Source of the DNA: an uncultured Oscillospiraceae bacterium
GTDB taxonomy: Bacteria > Bacillota > Clostridia > Oscillospirales > Oscillospiraceae
DNA: 30,443 nucleotides
Assembly: GCA_910587285.1 (NCBI GenBank)
Contig: CAJULM010000034.1
Location: 1 to 30,443 of the forward strand
Direction: 5' to 3'
Of this stretch, positions 1 through 7,749 are shown piece after piece (the stretch's first letter is position 1; each line of letters begins with the position of its first letter). The notes below the pieces were generated by a model. That model was not told where the DNA came from. It saw only the letters and a list, made by a program, of their open reading frames with translations, and did no database searches. The position numbers and the translations under genes were made by a program.

Positions 1-2
1 AG

Positions 3-2383
3 AAACGCTGGGAAGATGGCAAAGTCTTTGCCGCCGCCGACCACAGCGATAAACCTAAGTTCTACGGGCTTATTGAATTCCCCTACCCCTCCGGACAGGG
101 GCTTCATGTGGGCCATCCCCGCCCTTACACCGCCATGGACATCGTCACCCGGAAGAAGCGGATGGACGGGTACAACTACTCTTTCCCATGGGCTTTGACG
201 CCTTTGGCCTGCCCACGGAAAACTACGCCATCAAGAACCACATCCACCCCGCCAAGGTGACGAAGGACAACATCGCCAACTTCACCGGCCAGCTCAAAAT
301 GCTGGGCTTCGGCTTTGACTGGGACCGGGTGGTGGACACCACCGACCCCAGCTACTACAAGTGGACCCAGTGGATTTTCCTCCAGCTGTACAAGCACGGG
401 CTGGCCTATAAGGCCACCATGCCGGTGAACTGGTGCACCTCCTGCAAGTGCGTGCTGGCCAACGAGGAGGTCGTGGATGGCGTGTGCGAGCGGTGCGGCT
501 CCGCGGTCATCCGCAAGGAGAAATCCCAGTGGATGCTGAAGATCACCGAGTATGCCCAGCGGCTCATCGACGATTTGGACGAGCTGGACTTCATCGAGCG
601 GGTGAAGATTCAGCAGCGCAACTGGATCGGCCGGTCCACCGGCGCGGAGGTCACGTTTAAAAGCACCGCCGGGGACGATATCGTGGTGTTTACCACCCGG
701 CCGGACACCCTTTTTGGCGCGACATATATGGTGCTCTCCCCGGAGCACGAGCTGGTGCGCGGCTGGCTGGAGGGCGGCAAGCTGGCCAACGCCGATGAGG
801 TGAAGGCCTATCAGAAGGCCGCCGCCTCCAAGTCCGACCTGGAGCGCACCGAGCTGAACAAGGAGAAGACCGGCGTGCGCCTGGACGGTGTCCGGGGTGT
901 GAACCCGGTGAACGGCCGGGAGATTCCCATTTTCATCTCCGACTATGTGCTGTCCACTTACGGCACCGGAGCCATCATGGCCGTTCCCGCCCATGACGAC
1001 CGGGACTGGGAGTTCGCCAAGAAGTTCGGCTGTGAGATCATTGAGGTGGTGTCCGGCGGGGAGGACGTGCAGCAGGCCGCCTTCACCGCCAAGGACGAGA
1101 CGGGCATCCTGGTCAACTCCGACTTCCTCAACGGCCTCACCGTGAAGGACGCCATCCCCGCCGTCACCAAGTGGCTGGAGGAGAAGGGTATCGGCTCCGC
1201 TAAGGTGAACTATAAGCTGCGGGACTGGGTATTCTCCCGCCAGCGGTACTGGGGCGAGCCCATCCCCATGGTGTACTGCGAGAAGTGCGGCTGGCAGCCC
1301 CTGCCGGAGAGCGAGCTGCCGCTGCTTCTGCCCGACGTGGAGAGCTATGAGCCCACCGACGATGGCGAATCCCCCCTGTCCAAGATGACGGAGTGGGTGA
1401 AAACCACCTGCCCCTGCTGCGGCGGCCCCGCCAAGCGGGAAACGGACACCATGCCCCAGTGGGCAGGCTCCTCCTGGTATTTCCTGCGGTATATGGACCC
1501 CCACAACGACCAGGCCCTGGCCTCCAAGGAGGCGCTGGACTACTGGTCCCCGGTGGATTGGTACAACGGCGGTATGGAGCACACCACCCTCCACCTGCTC
1601 TACTCCCGGTTCTGGCACAAGTTCCTGTACGACATCGGCGTGGTGCCCACCAAGGAGCCCTACCGGAAGCGCACCAGCCACGGCATGATTTTAGGCGAGG
1701 GCGGGGAGAAGATGTCCAAGTCCCGGGGCAACGTGGTCAACCCCAACGACATCGTGGCGGCCTACGGCGCGGACACCCTGCGGCTGTACACCATGTTCAT
1801 CGGCGACTTTGAGCAGGCCGCCGTGTGGTCGGACAACGCCGTGAAGGGCTGCAAGCGGTTTTTGGACAAGGTGTGGAACCTGGCGGAGAGCTGCTCCGAC
1901 GCCTTGGAGTACACCAAGGACAATGAGGCGGCCATCCACAAGACCATCAAGAAGGTGGCGGACGATATCGAGTCCATGAAGTTCAACACCGCCATCGCCG
2001 CCATGATGACGCTCGTCGGCGACTTCCAGAAGAACGGCTGCTCCAAGGGGGACATGAAAACCCTCGTTACCCTGCTCTCTCCCTTCGCCCCCCATGTGGC
2101 GGAGGAGCTGTGGGAGCTGCTGGGCGGCACGGGCTTTGTGTGCCAGCAGCCCTGGCCCGCTTACGACGAGAGCAAGACGGCGACGGACACCGTCCAGCTG
2201 GCGGTGCAGGTGAACGGAAAGCTACGCTCCAACATCGTCGTCCCGGCGGACGCGGACAACGAGGCCATCATCGCCGCCGCCCAGGCCGACCCCAAGGTGC
2301 GGAAGTTCACCGACGGCATGGAGCTGGTGCGCACCGTGGTGGTGATGGGCCGGCTGGTGAACCTCATTGTCAAGCCCCAGTAA
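3..2383 (+). CDS. leuS: Leucyl-tRNA synthetase, 5' end outside window, apparent frameshift
   Basis: Class Ia leucyl-tRNA synthetase, which charges tRNA-Leu in the cytoplasm. The HIGH signature reads HVGH at 105-116, and the KMSKS signature is intact at 1709-1723. A cysteine-rich zinc-ribbon segment (CTSCKC...CERCG) and a CP1 editing domain with the VPAHDDRDWEF signature lie between them. The last part is the anticodon-binding region. The reading frame from 3 to 187 (starting KRWEDGKVF) is out of frame with 188-2383. The join reads TTC CC|ATG GGC where the family needs Phe-Pro-Met-Gly, so one C seems to be missing from the C-run at 185-187. Read literally, the upstream frame stops near 259 and an ATG at 188 would give a 731-residue protein without HIGH. 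An error in the sequence is the simplest explanation for an essential gene. Roughly 30-40 N-terminal residues lie before the window. Confidence 0.95.
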
Positions 2384-2437
2384 GGGGCGGTAACAGCATT
2401 TGCCGGCGTCAACCGAAAAATCCCCCATATTTTGCGG

Positions 2438-2466
2438 TTGACAAGCGGCGGTTTTTCACATATAAT
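2438..2466 (+). promoter_or_regulatory. Sigma-A promoter of rpsU
   Basis: Perfect consensus: TTGACA at 2438-2443, a 17-base spacer, and TATAAT at 2461-2466. Transcription should start near 2473, leaving a leader of about 70 bases before rpsU. It separates rpsU from leuS; I see no convincing leuS terminator in 2384-2437. Confidence 0.9.
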
Positions 2467-2542
2467 AGTCCTGTTAAAGCCATGTCGATGGCCCTTAAAG
2501 CGTCCTGGAAAAACCGGACGCCTCGGAGGGAGGGAAATATAG

Positions 2543-2725
2543 ATGTCCGAAGTTCATGTCCGCGAAGGCGAGTCTCTGGAAAACGCACTCAAGCGTTTTA
2601 AGCGCAGCTGCGCCAAATCCGGCGTGCTGGCCGAGGTGCGTAAGCGTGAGTTCTACGACAGCCCCAGCGTCAAGCGCCGTAAAAAGAGCGAGGCGGCCCG
2701 GAAGAACCGCAAGAAGTTCTATTAA
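2543..2725 (+). CDS. rpsU: 30S ribosomal protein S21
   Basis: Small basic 60-residue protein, the usual length for bS21 of the small ribosomal subunit, which binds near the 3' end of 16S rRNA and helps initiation. It starts MSEVHVREGESLENALKRF and has the S21 pattern of a charged helix followed by KREFYDSPSVKRRKK and a lysine/arginine-rich tail. The ATG at 2543 is preceded by a GGAGGGAGGG ribosome binding site. It is transcribed alone from the consensus promoter at 2438-2466 and closed by the hairpin terminator at 2734-2766. Its common clostridial neighbour yqeY is absent here. Confidence 0.97.
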   Translation: MSEVHVREGESLENALKRFKRSCAKSGVLAEVRKREFYDSPSVKRRKKSEAARKNRKKFY

Positions 2726-2733
2726 GACAGTTA

Positions 2734-2766
2734 AACAGCGCTCCGCTATGCGGGGCGCTGTTTTTT
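2734..2766 (+). terminator. Intrinsic terminator of rpsU
   Basis: A 10-bp stem (2736-2745 with 2751-2760, one G-T pair), loop of 5, and a run of six T from 2761. The flanking AA/TT can extend the stem. Confidence 0.9.
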
Positions 2767-2801
2767 GCCGGAACGCAGATCAATGGACAGGGGGAACTAC
2801 G

Positions 2802-3053
2802 GTGGACGATATTGCGGCGAAAATCGAGGAAATTTCCTGCAAGGAGGACTTTTTGTCCTTTCTGGCCCAGTTGGCCGCGGACTTCCGCGCCAGCCCCCAG
2901 GAGTGGGAGAACCGGACGGTGGACCAGTACCTGGAGGCGGTGCAGTCCTGGGTGGAGGATTTTTCCACGTCCGAATACAATGATGTCGACTGGAGCCGGG
3001 TGGAGTATTCCATCATGGCGCGGATTCTATATATGGGGAAGCTGTACGAGTAG
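2802..3053 (+). CDS. DUF7660-type small acidic protein
   Basis: An 83-residue cytoplasmic protein starting from GTG at 2802, chosen because AGGGGG at 2789-2794 sits 7 bases upstream; longer versions of the frame would run back through rpsU and its terminator. It begins VDDIAAKIEEISCKEDFLSF and contains EEWENRTVDQYLEAVQSW-like features (here QEWENRTVDQYLEAVQSW) and ends ARILYMGKLYE. This pattern matches my memory of the short DUF7660 family, often found beside immunity-type or housekeeping genes; the biochemical role is unknown to me. No promoter of its own is evident between the rpsU terminator and the start, so expression may rely on read-through. The stop codon directly abuts the hairpin cluster that begins at 3054. 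Confidence 0.75.
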   Translation: MDDIAAKIEEISCKEDFLSFLAQLAADFRASPQEWENRTVDQYLEAVQSWVEDFSTSEYNDVDWSRVEYSIMARILYMGKLYE

Positions 3054-3134
3054 AGTCAAAATACTTGAAAATCGGTACCCGATTTTCAAGGCGGGCAAAG
3101 CCCGCCAGCCCATTTCATGGGCTGTGTTTTGACT
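3054..3134. repeat. Four-way-junction palindromic element 1
   Basis: Closing stem 3054-3064 with 3124-3134 (11 bp, one G-T). Inside it three hairpins abut with no unpaired bases between them: 3065-3075/3079-3089 (11 bp, loop TAC), 3090-3096/3100-3106 (7 bp, loop AAA), 3107-3113/3117-3123 (7 bp, loop TTC). It begins at the base after the DUF7660 stop codon. No T-run follows, so it is not a normal terminator. It could be a mobile palindromic repeat or a structured RNA. Confidence 0.8.
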
Positions 3135-3138
3135 TTGA

Positions 3139-3229
3139 AGTCCACCGCAGGCCGCTTTGCGGCCCCTGCGGCGCATTTGCGCCGCAGACTTCCAAAGAAG
3201 TCATTTACTTCTTTGGAAGTGCGGTGACT
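3139..3229. repeat. Four-way-junction palindromic element 2
   Basis: Same layout as the element before it but different sequence. The closing stem is 3139-3148 with 3221-3229 (9 bp, one bulged C). The inner hairpins are 3150-3155/3159-3164 (6 bp, loop TTT), 3166-3174/3179-3187 (9 bp, loop ATTT) and 3188-3201/3207-3220 (a perfect 14-bp stem, loop CATTT). It ends about 30 bases before the tetR-family gene. Confidence 0.75.
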
Positions 3230-3260
3230 ATAAACGGATTCCGGACAAGGAGGGGGCAGC

Positions 3261-3824
3261 ATGGTCCAGTTGACCAAAACAGCGATTATGGAGGCGTTTG
3301 CCCGGCTGCTGGCGCACGCCCCCATGGAGCAGATTACTGTGCAGGCCATAACGGCGGAGTGCGGCATCAGCCGCAATACCTTTTATTACCACTATGGGGA
3401 TGTGTATGCTCTGCTGAAGGCCCTGCTCCAGCGGGATATGGACCTGCTGCTGGCCCAGCGCCAGCCAGGAGAGCACGCCAGCGAGGGGCTGAGGCGGCTG
3501 GTGGACTACATCTCCGCTCGGCAGCGGATGGTGTGCCACATTTACAGCGGTATGGGCCATGCCGCTCTGGAGGAATATTTGATTGAGGCCACGCACGAAC
3601 TGTTCATGGCCTATATCCGGGATGCGGCGAGGGAGCTGACCCCGTCGGAGGAGGACTTGGAATTTGTGTGCTGCTCCTACCAGTTTATGCTCATCGGGAT
3701 GCTGTTAGAGTGGGTGCGGCGGGGGATGAAGGGGGACTTGGCCGACCTGCTGGAGCGGGCTCAGCGCCTGTTCTTCCACAACACCCGGCGGATTTTGCAG
3801 GAAAACAGCGTTCCTTTTTCTTGA
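3261..3824 (+). CDS. TetR/AcrR family transcriptional regulator
   Basis: A 187-residue DNA-binding regulator of usual TetR length. The N-terminal helix-turn-helix is clear around residues 22-47, with ITVQAITAECGISRNTFYYHY matching the TetR signature. The C-terminal part is the helical ligand/dimer domain of the DhaS-like TetR group and is too variable to name a ligand. The ATG at 3261 follows AAGGAGGGGG at 3247-3256. No consensus promoter was found; the hairpin cluster ends just upstream. The target is not obvious: the next genes are on the other strand. The last codons and the TGA stop (3822-3824) fall inside a dispersed repeat (3814-3852), so the C-terminus may have been changed by it. Confidence 0.9.
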   Translation: MVQLTKTAIMEAFARLLAHAPMEQITVQAITAECGISRNTFYYHYGDVYALLKALLQRDMDLLLAQRQPGEHASEGLRRLVDYISARQRMVCHIYSGMGHAALEEYLIEATHELFMAYIRDAARELTPSEEDLEFVCCSYQFMLIGMLLEWVRRGMKGDLADLLERAQRLFFHNTRRILQENSVPFS

Positions 3825-3852
3825 AAGAAAAGGGAGCCGAAAAAGAACTTTA
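3814..3852. repeat. Dispersed intergenic repeat, copy 1
   Basis: CTTTTTCTTGAAAGAAA, a short variable stretch, then AAAAAGAACTTTA. The same two blocks recur at 24529-24566. The first block is itself a hairpin (TTTCTT/AAGAAA). It overlaps the end of the tetR-family gene. Confidence 0.7.
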
Positions 3853-3929
3853 TGCCCGCCTCCAGCCGGGTGGGTGGGTTGTCGTATCCGCCCGTTGCGG
3901 GGCGGGGCGCTGGGCGGAAACGAAATAAG

Positions 3930-3963
3930 GCGGGAGGGCTTCTGGGGAAGCTCTCCCGCTTTT
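3930..3963 (+). terminator. Intrinsic terminator after the tetR-family gene
   Basis: A 13-bp stem: GCGGGAG at 3930-3936 with CTCCCGC at 3953-3959, continued by 3937-3942 with 3947-3952. The loop is TGGG and TTTT follows from 3960. It sits between convergent genes and may also slow transcription coming from the minus strand, although the T-run on that side is weak. Confidence 0.75.
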
Positions 3964-3966
3964 CTG

Positions 3967-4299
3967 TCACCAAAGAATGAAGCCGACAACCAGCAGCACG
4001 GCGATCCCGCCCCGGATGATGTGGTGGGATAGGTGAAAATTGCCGGACCGTTTGCCGTTGAGGTAGGCTGCGGAACATATCAGCAGCCCGCCGGGGACGG
4101 CGGACAAGGCGTCCACCCAGCCCATGGGATGCGCTCCGCCCAGGTGGGAGATGGCGGCGCAGGCCACGGCGATCCCGCCGCAGGCCATCATCACCGTGCT
4201 GCCCCGGACGGCGGGGTCCTGGGACTTAAACTGGGTGAGTCCTGCGATAAAGTGGAGCAGGCCGAATAAAATTGCCAGAATGCTGACCACGATGCGCAT
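3967..4299 (-). CDS. Small four-helix membrane protein, function unknown
   Basis: A 110-residue hydrophobic protein with four likely membrane spans at roughly residues 3-22, 33-51, 63-81 and 92-110. There are short loops, one containing two histidines (FHLSHHIIRGG). It starts at ATG 4299 behind a GAGGAGGGG ribosome binding site and lies 13 bases after the pcrA stop on the same strand, so it is probably the second gene of a pcrA operon. I do not recognise a named family; the size and topology resemble other short, uncharacterised clostridial integral membrane proteins. No signal peptide separate from the first span is visible. Confidence 0.75.
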   Translation of the reverse strand: MRIVVSILAILFGLLHFIAGLTQFKSQDPAVRGSTVMMACGGIAVACAAISHLGGAHPMGWVDALSAVPGGLLICSAAYLNGKRSGNFHLSHHIIRGGIAVLLVVGFILW

Positions 4300-4312
4300 A
4301 AATATCCCCTCC

Positions 4313-6805
4313 TCAAAGCTTTTTCATCAGCTGTGCGGTGAATTTCAGCATGAGCCGCTTGGTGCCCACGCCGTCGAAGGCGATCTCCAGCAGGGTGTCG
4401 CCTCCCACCTTTTGGGTGGACAGCACCATCCCCTGGCCAAAGGCCTTGTGCTCCAGCATATCTCCCTTTTGATATTCAGGCAGGGCGGGGCCGGGTTCGG
4501 CCGCCGCGGGCCGAAACGCGGGCTTGGCCGGGGCCTTCTGGGGCCGTCCGGGGGTGTAGGTAGAGTGCCGCTCTCCGGCTCCATAGGCGGGGCGGCTCTC
4601 GGCCTGGCGGTAGGGCTCCCGGTAGGTGGACACCTGGGGGGTCTGGTCGAAGTCGTCCCAGTATCCGCCGGTGGGGGTGGGGTCCAGGTAGGACCGGCCG
4701 GACTGTTCCAACAGCTCGGCGGGAATCTCTCCGGCGAACCGGGAGGGGCGGTTGTTGCTGGTGCGGCCGAACAGCATCCGCTGCCCCGCGCAGGTGAGGT
4801 ACAGCCGCTCCTTGGCCCGGGTGAGGGCCACGTAGCACAGCCGGCGCTCCTCCTCCATCTCCTCCGCCTCGCCGATGGAGCGGATGCCGGGGAAGATGCC
4901 CTCCTCCATGCCCACCACAAATACGGTGGGGAATTCCAGCCCCTTGGCGGAGTGCATGGTCATCATCACCACCGCGTCCTCGTTGGGGTCGTGGCTGTCC
5001 AGGTCGGTGTACAGGGCGATCTCGTCCAAAAAGCCCGCCAGGGAGGGTTCCCCCTCGGCGTTTTCCATGTAGCCGTTGATGGAGGTGAGCAGCTCCCGCA
5101 CGTTTTCCAGCCGGGTGCGGCTCTCCACGTCGTTTTTGGCCTGGAGCATGGCGGCGTATCCGGTGCGGACCACCACCTCCTCATAGAAGCTGGGCAGGTC
5201 CATGGTCTGGGCCAGAGCGGAGAGTTCGGATATCATGGCGGCAAACTGGCCCAGCTTTCCCGCTGCCTTTTGCAGCTCGGGGTAACGTTTTGCATCCGAG
5301 ATTACATCCCACAGGGACAGCCCTTCCCGGACAGCGGCGGCGCGGGCCTTTTCCAGCGTGGTCCCGCCGATGCCCCGGGGCGGGTTGTTGATGATCCGGG
5401 TGAGGCGCAAATCGTCCCCGTGGTTATGGACGGCGCACAGGTAGGCCAGCATATCCTTCACCTCGGCCCGGTCAAAGAACCGGGTGCCGCCGATGACTTT
5501 GTAGGGGATGCCGCTGCGCTTGAAGGCCACCTCCAACTGGTTGGACTGGGCGTTCATCCGGTAGAGGACCGCGTGGCTGTTCCACTGTTTCCCCGCCCGA
5601 TAGTCCTCCATCAGCGCTTCGGTGACAAAACGGGCCTCGTCGTGCTCGTTCATGGCGGTGTAGAGCTGAACCTTGTCCCCCTCCTGCCCAGCGGTCCACA
5701 GCTCCTTGCCCTTGCGGCCCTGGTTGTGGCGGATGACGGCGTTGGCCGCCGCCAAAATGTTTTTGGTGGAGCGGTAGTTCTGCTCCAGCCGGATGGTGCG
5801 GCAGCCCTGGTACTGCTCCTCAAAGGAGAGGATGTTCTCGATGGTGGCCCCCCGGAAGCGGTAGATGGACTGGTCGTCGTCCCCCACCACGCAGATGTTC
5901 TCCCGGCCCCCGGCCAGCAGGGAGGAGAGGAGGTATTGCAGGTTGTTGGTGTCCTGGTACTCGTCGATCAATACGTAGCGGAATTTTTTCTGATAATATG
6001 TCCGTACGTCTTCGTGCTTTTGGAGCAGTCGGACGGTATGCAGGATGATGTCGTCAAAGTCCAGCGCACCCGCCTCCCACAGCCGTTGTTCATAGGCTGC
6101 GTACAGCGCCGCGATTTTTTGCAGGCGGAAGTCGCCGGAGCGCTGGCACTCCTGCTCAAAATCCGCCGCCAGCTGGAGCTTGTCCTTGGCCCGGGAGATG
6201 GTCCCCAGCACCGAGCGGGGGGGAAATTGCTTGTCGTCCACGTTCAGCTCCCGGATGCAGTCCTTCATCACCCGGACGGAGTCGTCGGTGTCGTAGATGG
6301 TGAAGGAGGAGGGGAAGCCCAGCTTCTCAATGTCCCGGCGGAGGATGCGCACGCAGGCGGAGTGGAAGGTGGAGGCCCACACGTCCCGGGCGGATGCCCC
6401 CAGCATCTTCTCCAGCCGGGCTTTGAGCTCCCCGGCGGCCTTGTTGGTGAAGGTGATGGCGATGATGGTCCAGGGGGCGGCGGGGTCCACCGCGCACAGC
6501 CGGTCGGCCTGAAGCCGGCCCTCGGGGGTGGGATGGGCGGCGTATTCGGTCAGGAAGGCCAGGTCGTCCGCCGTCACCCACTCCGGCACCTCCAGGCAGT
6601 CCGACCCCCGGCCATAGCGGATGAGGTTGGCCACCCGGTGGATGAGCACCGTGGTCTTGCCCGAGCCCGCCCCCGCCAGCAGCAGCAGGGGTCCCTCGGT
6701 GGCCAGCACGGCCTTTCGCTGCTCGGGGTTGAGATTTTGGTAGTTTTGGCCGATGACCTCCCGGCGGAGGCGGCAGAATTCCAGTTCCTGTTCCGGCGTC
6801 AGCAT
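4313..6805 (-). CDS. pcrA: ATP-dependent DNA helicase, UvrD/PcrA type
   Basis: Superfamily 1A 3'-5' helicase acting in repair and in removing obstacles to replication. Counting from the ATG at 6805 (830 residues), the Walker A motif AGAGSGKTT lies near residues 44-52. Further motifs are ITFTNKAAGELKARL (Ia), VLIDEYQDTN (II), GDDDQSIYRFRGA (III), LEQNYRST (IV), MTMHSAKGLEFPTVFVVG (V) and EERRLCYVALTRAKERLYL (VI). The C-terminal linker and a Tudor-like end (LEHKAFGQGMVLS) are typical of PcrA, though this protein is longer than the usual 720-750 residues. An ATG at 6838 would add 11 residues, but it has no ribosome binding site and lies on the -10 box of the only visible promoter. ATG 6805 has AAAAGGA 10 bases upstream. 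Confidence 0.93.
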   Translation of the reverse strand: MLTPEQELEFCRLRREVIGQNYQNLNPEQRKAVLATEGPLLLLAGAGSGKTTVLIHRVANLIRYGRGSDCLEVPEWVTADDLAFLTEYAAHPTPEGRLQADRLCAVDPAAPWTIIAITFTNKAAGELKARLEKMLGASARDVWASTFHSACVRILRRDIEKLGFPSSFTIYDTDDSVRVMKDCIRELNVDDKQFPPRSVLGTISRAKDKLQLAADFEQECQRSGDFRLQKIAALYAAYEQRLWEAGALDFDDIILHTVRLLQKHEDVRTYYQKKFRYVLIDEYQDTNNLQYLLSSLLAGGRENICVVGDDDQSIYRFRGATIENILSFEEQYQGCRTIRLEQNYRSTKNILAAANAVIRHNQGRKGKELWTAGQEGDKVQLYTAMNEHDEARFVTEALMEDYRAGKQWNSHAVLYRMNAQSNQLEVAFKRSGIPYKVIGGTRFFDRAEVKDMLAYLCAVHNHGDDLRLTRIINNPPRGIGGTTLEKARAAAVREGLSLWDVISDAKRYPELQKAAGKLGQFAAMISELSALAQTMDLPSFYEEVVVRTGYAAMLQAKNDVESRTRLENVRELLTSINGYMENAEGEPSLAGFLDEIALYTDLDSHDPNEDAVVMMTMHSAKGLEFPTVFVVGMEEGIFPGIRSIGEAEEMEEERRLCYVALTRAKERLYLTCAGQRMLFGRTSNNRPSRFAGEIPAELLEQSGRSYLDPTPTGGYWDDFDQTPQVSTYREPYRQAESRPAYGAGERHSTYTPGRPQKAPAKPAFRPAAAEPGPALPEYQKGDMLEHKAFGQGMVLSTQKVGGDTLLEIAFDGVGTKRLMLKFTAQLMKKL

Positions 6806-6836
6806 GGGTATCAAATCCTTTTCGTCAAGTAAAGAC

Positions 6837-6865
6837 ATTATATCAGATCGCGGGGGAAAAGTACA
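6837..6865 (-). promoter_or_regulatory. Probable sigma-A promoter of pcrA
   Basis: On the minus strand TGTACT (6865-6860), a 17-base spacer and TATAAT (6842-6837). It overlaps the ATG at 6838, so initiation would fall inside that longer reading frame and support the start at 6805. The same TGTACT -35 hexamer with a 17-base spacer precedes rnj. Confidence 0.6.
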
Positions 6866-6876
6866 GAGATGTTCTG

Positions 6877-6905
6877 TTGACTAAGGGAGATCGGCATGAT
6901 ATAAT
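6877..6905 (+). promoter_or_regulatory. Sigma-A promoter of the GNAT gene
   Basis: TTGACT at 6877-6882, a 17-base spacer and TATAAT at 6900-6905. It is divergent from the pcrA promoter about 12 bases away, so the two may compete for polymerase. Confidence 0.85.
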
Positions 6906-6934
6906 CAGGCAACCGCAGGGGAGGACTGGTGGCA

Positions 6935-7408
6935 ATGGATGAGATATCGCTGTGTGTCATGACGCGGGAGCTGTGTCATCAGCTGTATCAGGGCTGGGAA
7001 AACGACCCGGCCATCTATATGGATATGAGCTTGTTTTCGCCCTACCGCTACGATAAAGCCGGGGTGGACCGGTATTTTGACGCAAAGCAGGGGCCGGACC
7101 GCGTGCTCTTTGCCATTTTAAAGGACGGCGCGCCGGTGGGAGAGCTGCACTTAAAGGGGATTGACCGGGGGAAAAAGGAGTGCACCCTCAGCATCCATAT
7201 GCAGAACGACGGGGTAAAGGGCCGGGGCTATGGGACGCAGGCGGAGCGGCTGGCCCTTCGGTACGCCTTTGACGTCTTGGGCATGGAGGCGGTCAACGCC
7301 GACACCGTGCGCAAAAACAACCGCAGCCAGCACATCCTGGAGAAGCTGGGCTTTGCGCATATCAGGGACGAGGGGGATTTTCGATATTACCGCTATCAGC
7401 GGAAATAA
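6935..7408 (+). CDS. GNAT family N-acetyltransferase (RimJ/RimL-like)
   Basis: A 157-residue acetyl-CoA-dependent acyltransferase. The acetyl-CoA pyrophosphate loop is seen in GVKGRGYGTQAERLALRYAF. The later NKNNRSQHILEKLGF-type signature (here RKNNRSQHILEKLGFAHIRDEGDFR) is characteristic of the RimJ/RimL-like group that acetylates protein N-termini or small amines. The substrate cannot be told from sequence. ATG 6935 is preferred over GTG 6929 because the GGGGAGGA site at 6918-6925 is about 9 bases from the ATG but only 3 from the GTG. It is a single-gene unit, with its own promoter at 6877-6905 and terminator at 7418-7447. Confidence 0.9.
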   Translation: MDEISLCVMTRELCHQLYQGWENDPAIYMDMSLFSPYRYDKAGVDRYFDAKQGPDRVLFAILKDGAPVGELHLKGIDRGKKECTLSIHMQNDGVKGRGYGTQAERLALRYAFDVLGMEAVNADTVRKNNRSQHILEKLGFAHIRDEGDFRYYRYQRK

Positions 7409-7417
7409 GGGAAAACG

Positions 7418-7447
7418 AACGCCGGGGCCACGGGCCCGGCGTTTTTT
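7418..7447 (+). terminator. Intrinsic terminator of the GNAT gene
   Basis: AACGCCGGG at 7418-7426 pairs with CCCGGCGTT at 7435-7443, loop of 8, T-run 7442-7447. Confidence 0.88.
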
Positions 7448-7645
7448 GGTTCCGGCATTCCAATTCATCCTGACGTGAGGCGGCGCCGAACAGATACCGA
7501 GGACCGGGGACAGCCCCATTGTAACCCGGCGCGGCCCCCGCGTCCACCAAATCCGGCTGGCAATCCGGCAAGTTTAGGTTGCGCAGCGGTGGCGGGCAGG
7601 CGCGGCACGGCTGTCCTGGACTGCGGCGGCTGAGCGCAAAACGAA
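7448..7645. other. Intergenic stretch with no recognised gene
   Basis: Between the GNAT terminator and the first parS site I see no credible gene, promoter or RNA gene. Frames crossing it are rich in proline and arginine and lack ribosome binding sites. The stretch may be a spacer that keeps the parS sites away from transcription. Confidence 0.5.
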
Positions 7646-7661
7646 TGTTTCACGTGAAACG
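7646..7661. promoter_or_regulatory. parS site 1 (ParB/Spo0J binding)
   Basis: TGTTTCACGTGAAACG, 15 of 16 matches to the palindromic parS sequence TGTTTCACGTGAAACA (only the last base differs). ParB nucleates here and loads SMC, which helps chromosome segregation. In most bacteria parS sites cluster around the replication origin, suggesting this window is in the origin-proximal domain. Confidence 0.88.
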
Positions 7662-7687
7662 AGAATGACGGGACAGAGAAAAACGGA

Positions 7688-7703
7688 TGTTTCACGTGAA
7701 ACA
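7688..7703. promoter_or_regulatory. parS site 2 (ParB/Spo0J binding)
   Basis: TGTTTCACGTGAAACA, a perfect 16-base parS palindrome, extended to 18 by flanking A and T. It starts 42 bases after the start of site 1, about four helical turns, so both sites would face the same side of the DNA. Confidence 0.93.
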
Positions 7704-7714
7704 TGGCTGCGGAG

Positions 7715-7743
7715 AAAAACGGAGCCCCGGCGCAAGCCGGGGC
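7715..7743 (-). terminator. Intrinsic terminator of rnj
   Basis: Read on the minus strand: GCCCCGGC (7743-7736), loop of 4, GCCGGGGC (7731-7724), then TCCG and TTTTT at 7719-7715. It lies 7 bases after the rnj stop and separates rnj from the parS sites. Confidence 0.8.
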
Positions 7744-7749
7744 GTTCCG

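Noticed and set aside
176..1681. Long open frame of 501 codons on the minus strand opposite leuS
   Set aside because: Shadow of leuS caused by high GC. Composition is Gly/His/Val-rich with no family resemblance, and the plus strand is clearly leuS.
2438..2542. Possible structured leader between the rpsU promoter and rpsU
   Set aside because: No stable hairpin or known leader motif was found; a conventional 5' untranslated region explains it.
3054..3229. CRISPR-like array or tandem direct repeats
   Set aside because: The repeated structure is inverted hairpins of different sequence, not direct repeats with spacers; no cas genes are in the window.
3229..3234. TATAAA as a -10 box for the tetR-family gene
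   Set aside because: No acceptable -35 at 16-18 bases, because the needed position is inside the 14-bp hairpin; left without a promoter call.
4124..6832. 902-codon plus-strand frame opposite pcrA
   Set aside because: Antisense shadow; no ribosome binding site, low-complexity Gly/His/Leu composition, while the minus strand carries all SF1 helicase motifs.
7465..7704. 79-codon minus-strand frame starting MFHVKH
   Set aside because: The start is simply parS translated; it has no ribosome binding site and the same residues recur where it crosses the second parS site.
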